From assembly GCA_007844125.1 (NCBI GenBank), contig CM017558.1, forward strand, positions 42,900,769 to 42,964,768: 64,000 nucleotides of DNA. Reading direction: 5' to 3'. A program made the translations under genes and the position numbers. The notes under the pieces are model-generated. The model was not told the DNA's origin. It worked only from the letters and a program-made list of their open reading frames with translations, and did not search any database. Source of the stretch: Sinonovacula constricta (Eukaryota; Mollusca; Bivalvia; Cardiida; Solecurtidae). Positions 60,251-64,000 of the stretch are shown here, piece by piece (within the stretch, counting starts at the first letter, position 1; every line of letters begins with the position of its first letter).

Positions 60251-60640
60251 TATAAGGGTATATACAGTGGTAATGGAAATGCTAAAGGGTTAATTCTACA
60301 CTTTCTAAACATGATAAATTGCCATAGGAGTATTTATTAGTATATAAGTTAAACAAATGTGTTAACTAAAATTCACAATTTGATTGGTGTCACAACCTCT
60401 TTTTTCACACTAAACATGATTTCACGACACAAAATTTACTTTTAAAATGCATATGAGCCCATTTACAAAAGGGGAAGAACAAAACAATGCTGCAAGACAA
60501 ACGATCACTTTAGTCTCCAATGTTTATGTATGTAAGGAATTAAAACATTTTCAAAAAATATAACAACATATAAGGTGTAAGAAGATTTTGCAAGCTATTT
60601 AAGATCCATTGTCACCTATATGTATGATGCTTTGCCTTAC

Positions 60641-61266
60641 CTTCCTCAACTCAATATGATGTATGACCATATAACTGCATGGACATTGCTGATATGATGT
60701 ATGACCATATAACTGCATGGACATTGCTAATATGATGTATGACCATATAACTGCATGGACATTGCTGATATGATGTATGACCATATAACTGCATGGACAT
60801 TGCTGATATGATGTTTGACCATATAACTGCATGGACATTGCTGATATGATGTATGACCATATAACTGCATGGACATTGCTGATATGATGTATGACCATAT
60901 AACTGCATGGACATTGCTGATATGATGTATGACCATATAACTGCATGGACATTGCTGATATGATGTATGACCATATAACTGCATGGACATTGCTGATATG
61001 ATGTTTGACCATATAACTGCATGGACATTGCTGATATGATGTATGACCATATAACTGCATGGACATTGCTGATATGATGTATGACCATATAACTGCATGG
61101 ACATTGCTGATATGATGTATGACCATATAACTGCATGGACATTGCTGATATGATGTATGACCATATAACTGCATGGACATTGCTGATATGATGTATGACC
61201 ATATAACTGCATGGACATTGCTGATATAATGTATGACCATATAACTGCATGGACATTGCTGATTTT
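60641..61266 (-). repeat. 38-bp minisatellite, about 16 copies, flanked by splice-like sites
   Basis: The unit is GATATGATGTATGACCATAT then AACTGCATGGACATTGCT, almost invariant. A GTTTGACC variant at 60811 and 61001 lies 190 bp (5 units) apart, suggesting a five-unit duplication. On the minus strand the block starts right after an excellent acceptor (CATTCTTTTTTACCAG, 61267 side) and ends at a strong donor (GAGGAAG/GTAAGG, 60641). One minus-strand frame stays open through all 626 bp, beginning with two bases of a split codon. It would encode a 38-residue repeat containing QQCPCSYMVIHH. It could be a repeat-expanded exon, but a non-coding minisatellite is the safer reading. Confidence 0.85.
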
Positions 61267-61296
61267 CTGGTAAAAAAGAATGCACAAACTGGACAT

Positions 61297-63110
61297 ATTT
61301 ATTAAATTTTTGTAACCTTTCCTAAATAAATAATAAAATCATAAAATGTAATAAAATATACAAATAGTTTAATGTGTCAATAAATGTGGATTTATGTTAA
61401 TACTTTAAAGCTGTTTAAAGGTGGTACCTGACCGTTTTGGCAAATCTTTTGTTTCTCTCATGCAACCAACAATTATTACCTGATGCGATCCTGCGAAATG
61501 TTTATTTGTGCCTTAAATCCATGTGAAAAGTAACACAAAACATACCATTTGTCCTTACTAAAATGAATTTTCTATAAAAGCTGCAAACTTAGCTATTTTG
61601 AATTATGAAAATCATGTGACCACTTACTTTTTAGTTCATGTTACATGACCATTTGGTTAATTGGTTCTGAAATCAATATTTATTTGTACCTTAAATTCCT
61701 ATTGTGCATATTACTAGCCTTAGAAATAATGGACATTTAAAGAGATAAATTTGACAAATTGTACTTACAAACAATTGTAGTAATGTTATAAACAGATTTT
61801 ACTTCATCTGAAGTATTAGTTTATCCAGCATGTATGAAAACAGTCCCCCAGGTCAGGGGTAAGATGGTGTTACATGAATTTGACATAGATAAATTGTTAT
61901 ATACCACCAATATCAAAATGTTCAAAATGATCATGTTATTAAATGAAACTGAATGAGTTACATGGTGAAAAGTATGTGTTTCTTACACTGATCTGATACT
62001 GATTTGATAATGATTTAATTTTTTAACTTATGCATATGATAACAAAACAGACTTTAATTGTTCTTTTGACATAAAGCTTATGTTTAAACCTATTCGTCTT
62101 AAAATAGTTAATAGTTTTGGAAAAATGATGCATCCTCTGGCTAAAACTATAAGATGCATACAAATACTTGCTGAATCAACAGACACACACACACACACAG
62201 TAAGTACTTAATCATATGCAGTGTTGTAATGTTATGTTGGCATGTGAGAAGATTGGGACCAAACATTGAAGGTTGGAAATTATTTACTTTGACAAACAAA
62301 AGTTGCATTGAATGCGCATTAGTTTGTCTTTATACATATTTATTATGGTAATATGCAGTAAAGAATTCTTTATAACTTTACAAAAGTCTAATACAGGCTG
62401 TCTGACACTTGACAAATACAGTTAAACGCCACCTAATGACCACACCACTAAAGGGACCATGTCTCTATTTTGACCAATTTTTCATAAGTACAGCCTATTT
62501 GGCTTATTTTTTCAGTGAGAATCCTGACCTCAATTACAAGCATGTCGCTAATCTGCATAATGACCAGTTCTACTAGAGCTAATGGTGTATTTCAAATGTA
62601 AACACTGAACTGAGGCTCAACTGCGACCATCTTGACCCGAACAACAAGTCACACATGATGTGATATGCACCCACTAATTAACAAAACAATGCCCTGCAGT
62701 GTGTTTTCAATATACTGTCATGGACACCTGGCCACACGAGGTCATGATCTTAGTCAATTAGGAGCTAATTTGGTTCTATCATTAGTGTGATAAATATATC
62801 AAATTATGGGTTTAAAGGTTGTTTATCTTTAACATAAATGTGCCAATTAAAAAGTCAAAGATGTTCAGCTCTTTATCCTTTGTCTTTATTAGTTGTTTTT
62901 TATTGAGTAAAACTGAATATGCACTGGAAAAACTGCAAAAATGTACATCATCAGGCTCATTCTTGCTTCTGCATTCTTACCAAAACATTCCTCTGTCATT
63001 TAATGTTTATAATAGATGATGTTCATCGAGACAATGATTTATATGAGGTAAAATATTTTTATTACATAAATGGCATAGCATAATTTTGTTAAGAAACAAT
63101 TTGAAAAGAA
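61297..63110. other. AT-rich non-coding stretch
   Basis: No exon or RNA gene recognised. It includes a short (AC)n run at about 62181-62199 and weak resemblance to dispersed repeats near 62400-62600 (CCACCTAATGACCACACCAC). Confidence 0.4.
62181..62199. repeat. (AC)n microsatellite
   Basis: About nine consecutive AC dinucleotides. Confidence 0.9.
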
Positions 63111-63910
63111 GTGTTTGTATTTGTTTTACGCTCATTTTCAACGGTCAGAGACCTTGACCCCATTTGTCCCACTTTCAATACCAAAAGTCGTCGTCACAGA
63201 ACTTACCTATGCAGCAAAGATAATAAAAATATCATATTCCTAACAAAAGTATTGAGTGGATCTTGTGATGTTACAGTTGTGTACCAAGACATTTCAAATC
63301 TGTGACACCTTTCATGAGGAAACCGTTTTTCTAATTTTAGTAACAGTGAACAGTGACCCTGATCCGTTGGCCCCATTTTCAATCCCAAGCATAATTTTCA
63401 TAGAAGCTTTATATACAGCAAGTCTCATCTCAATATCTCTCATTTCTAACTCTAGCTATTGAGCAAAATCCATTTTGATATTTTTAGTAACAAAGACATT
63501 GACCCCAGTGGCACAACTTTCAATCCCAAGTATAATCTTCACAAAAGCTACCTATGCAAGCAAGGTTCATCACAATATCTCATTCCTAACTAAAGTTATT
63601 GAGCAGAAAAGTTTTCTATTTTAAGTAACAGTGACCTTGACATTGACCCCACCAGTCCCAATGTCGAACTTGACCTGTATCTTGTGACGTATATGAATCT
63701 GTGAAGCATTTCATTAGTTATCGTCCAGAAACCATTTTTATATTTTGAGTAAAAGTAACCTTGACACTGAACTCACTATCCCCAAAGTGGAATTTATGCT
63801 GTAACTTATGATGATACACCAGAGTATCAAATGCTTAATGCTTAAATCTGTCAAGCTTTTCATGAGTTATCGTCAGGAAACCATGAAAACCAACAGACTG
63901 ACAAGCTCAC
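63111..63910 (+). repeat. Dispersed repeat with diverged ~150-bp internal units (family R3)
   Basis: Repeating blocks include AGTAACAGTGACCTTGAC, CCCACTTTCAATACCAA or ATTTTCAATCCCAAG, CACAAAAGCTACCTATGCA, CTCATTCCTAACTAAAG, TTATTGAGCAGAAA, then two CATTAGTTATCGTCCAGAAA-like blocks. The end (CCAACAGACTGACAAGCTCA) is the terminal motif I recall for bivalve repeats of this type. No coding frame. Confidence 0.65.
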
Positions 63911-64000
63911 TCCTATATTTCCCGTCAAACTTCATTTGTGGGGCTTTCAGTAGTACTTAAGACTAACTAGTAAATCAATATAAATGGGATACTTAAAGAT

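Noticed and set aside
62400..62640. DNA transposon end with CCACCTAATGACC motif
   Set aside because: It resembles a dispersed repeat, but no termini or target duplication could be found.

Overview
The window is eukaryotic and looks like mollusc, most likely bivalve, genomic DNA. It is AT-rich, has no operons or long single-exon genes, and carries tRNA-derived SINEs, a LINE fragment, a DIRS-like tyrosine-recombinase retroelement, a solo LTR, a hAT-type MITE, several minisatellites and dispersed repeats containing GGCCATNATGGCCC...GCTCACCTGA. I associate that last family with bivalve genomes from memory; the species cannot be fixed from the sequence.

Layout. 1-3243: AT-rich flank with a 57-bp tandem duplication, a SINE with a 14-bp target-site duplication (TSD), a 42-bp minisatellite abutting it, and a 431-bp hAT-like MITE with a perfect 8-bp TSD. 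3244-33802: one complete satellite array of about 30.6 kb, roughly 410 copies of a 74-bp monomer, with both edges inside the window and several layers of higher-order duplication (1480, 1700, 666, 1405, 1548 and 2804 bp). 33803-42600: tRNA-like SINE remnant, 5'-truncated LINE with a 13-bp TSD and an apparent 3' transduction, a 32-bp minisatellite, a decayed DIRS-like element on the minus strand, and dispersed repeats. 42900-58600: minus-strand exons, most of them encoding single transmembrane segments, separated by long AT-rich introns or intergenic DNA loaded with SINEs. 58700-64000: a solo LTR, another SINE, a 38-bp minisatellite flanked by good splice signals, and dispersed repeats.

Genes. 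The only convincing host coding sequence is on the minus strand. Two are large terminal exons (57889-58589 and 53984-54321), each with a Thr-rich stalk, a membrane span and a cytoplasmic tail. A third group of smaller exons (45807-45938, 43575-43649, 42954-43075) would join in frame into a three-span C-terminus. All five start in the same intron phase (phase 1), so they could be alternative 3' ends of one gene or neighbouring related genes; the window cannot decide. An 86-bp exon-like segment (45591-45676) would shift the frame if included. No N-terminal or ectodomain exons were recognised. The many long open frames inside the tandem repeats are by-products of repeat periodicity and are not treated as genes.
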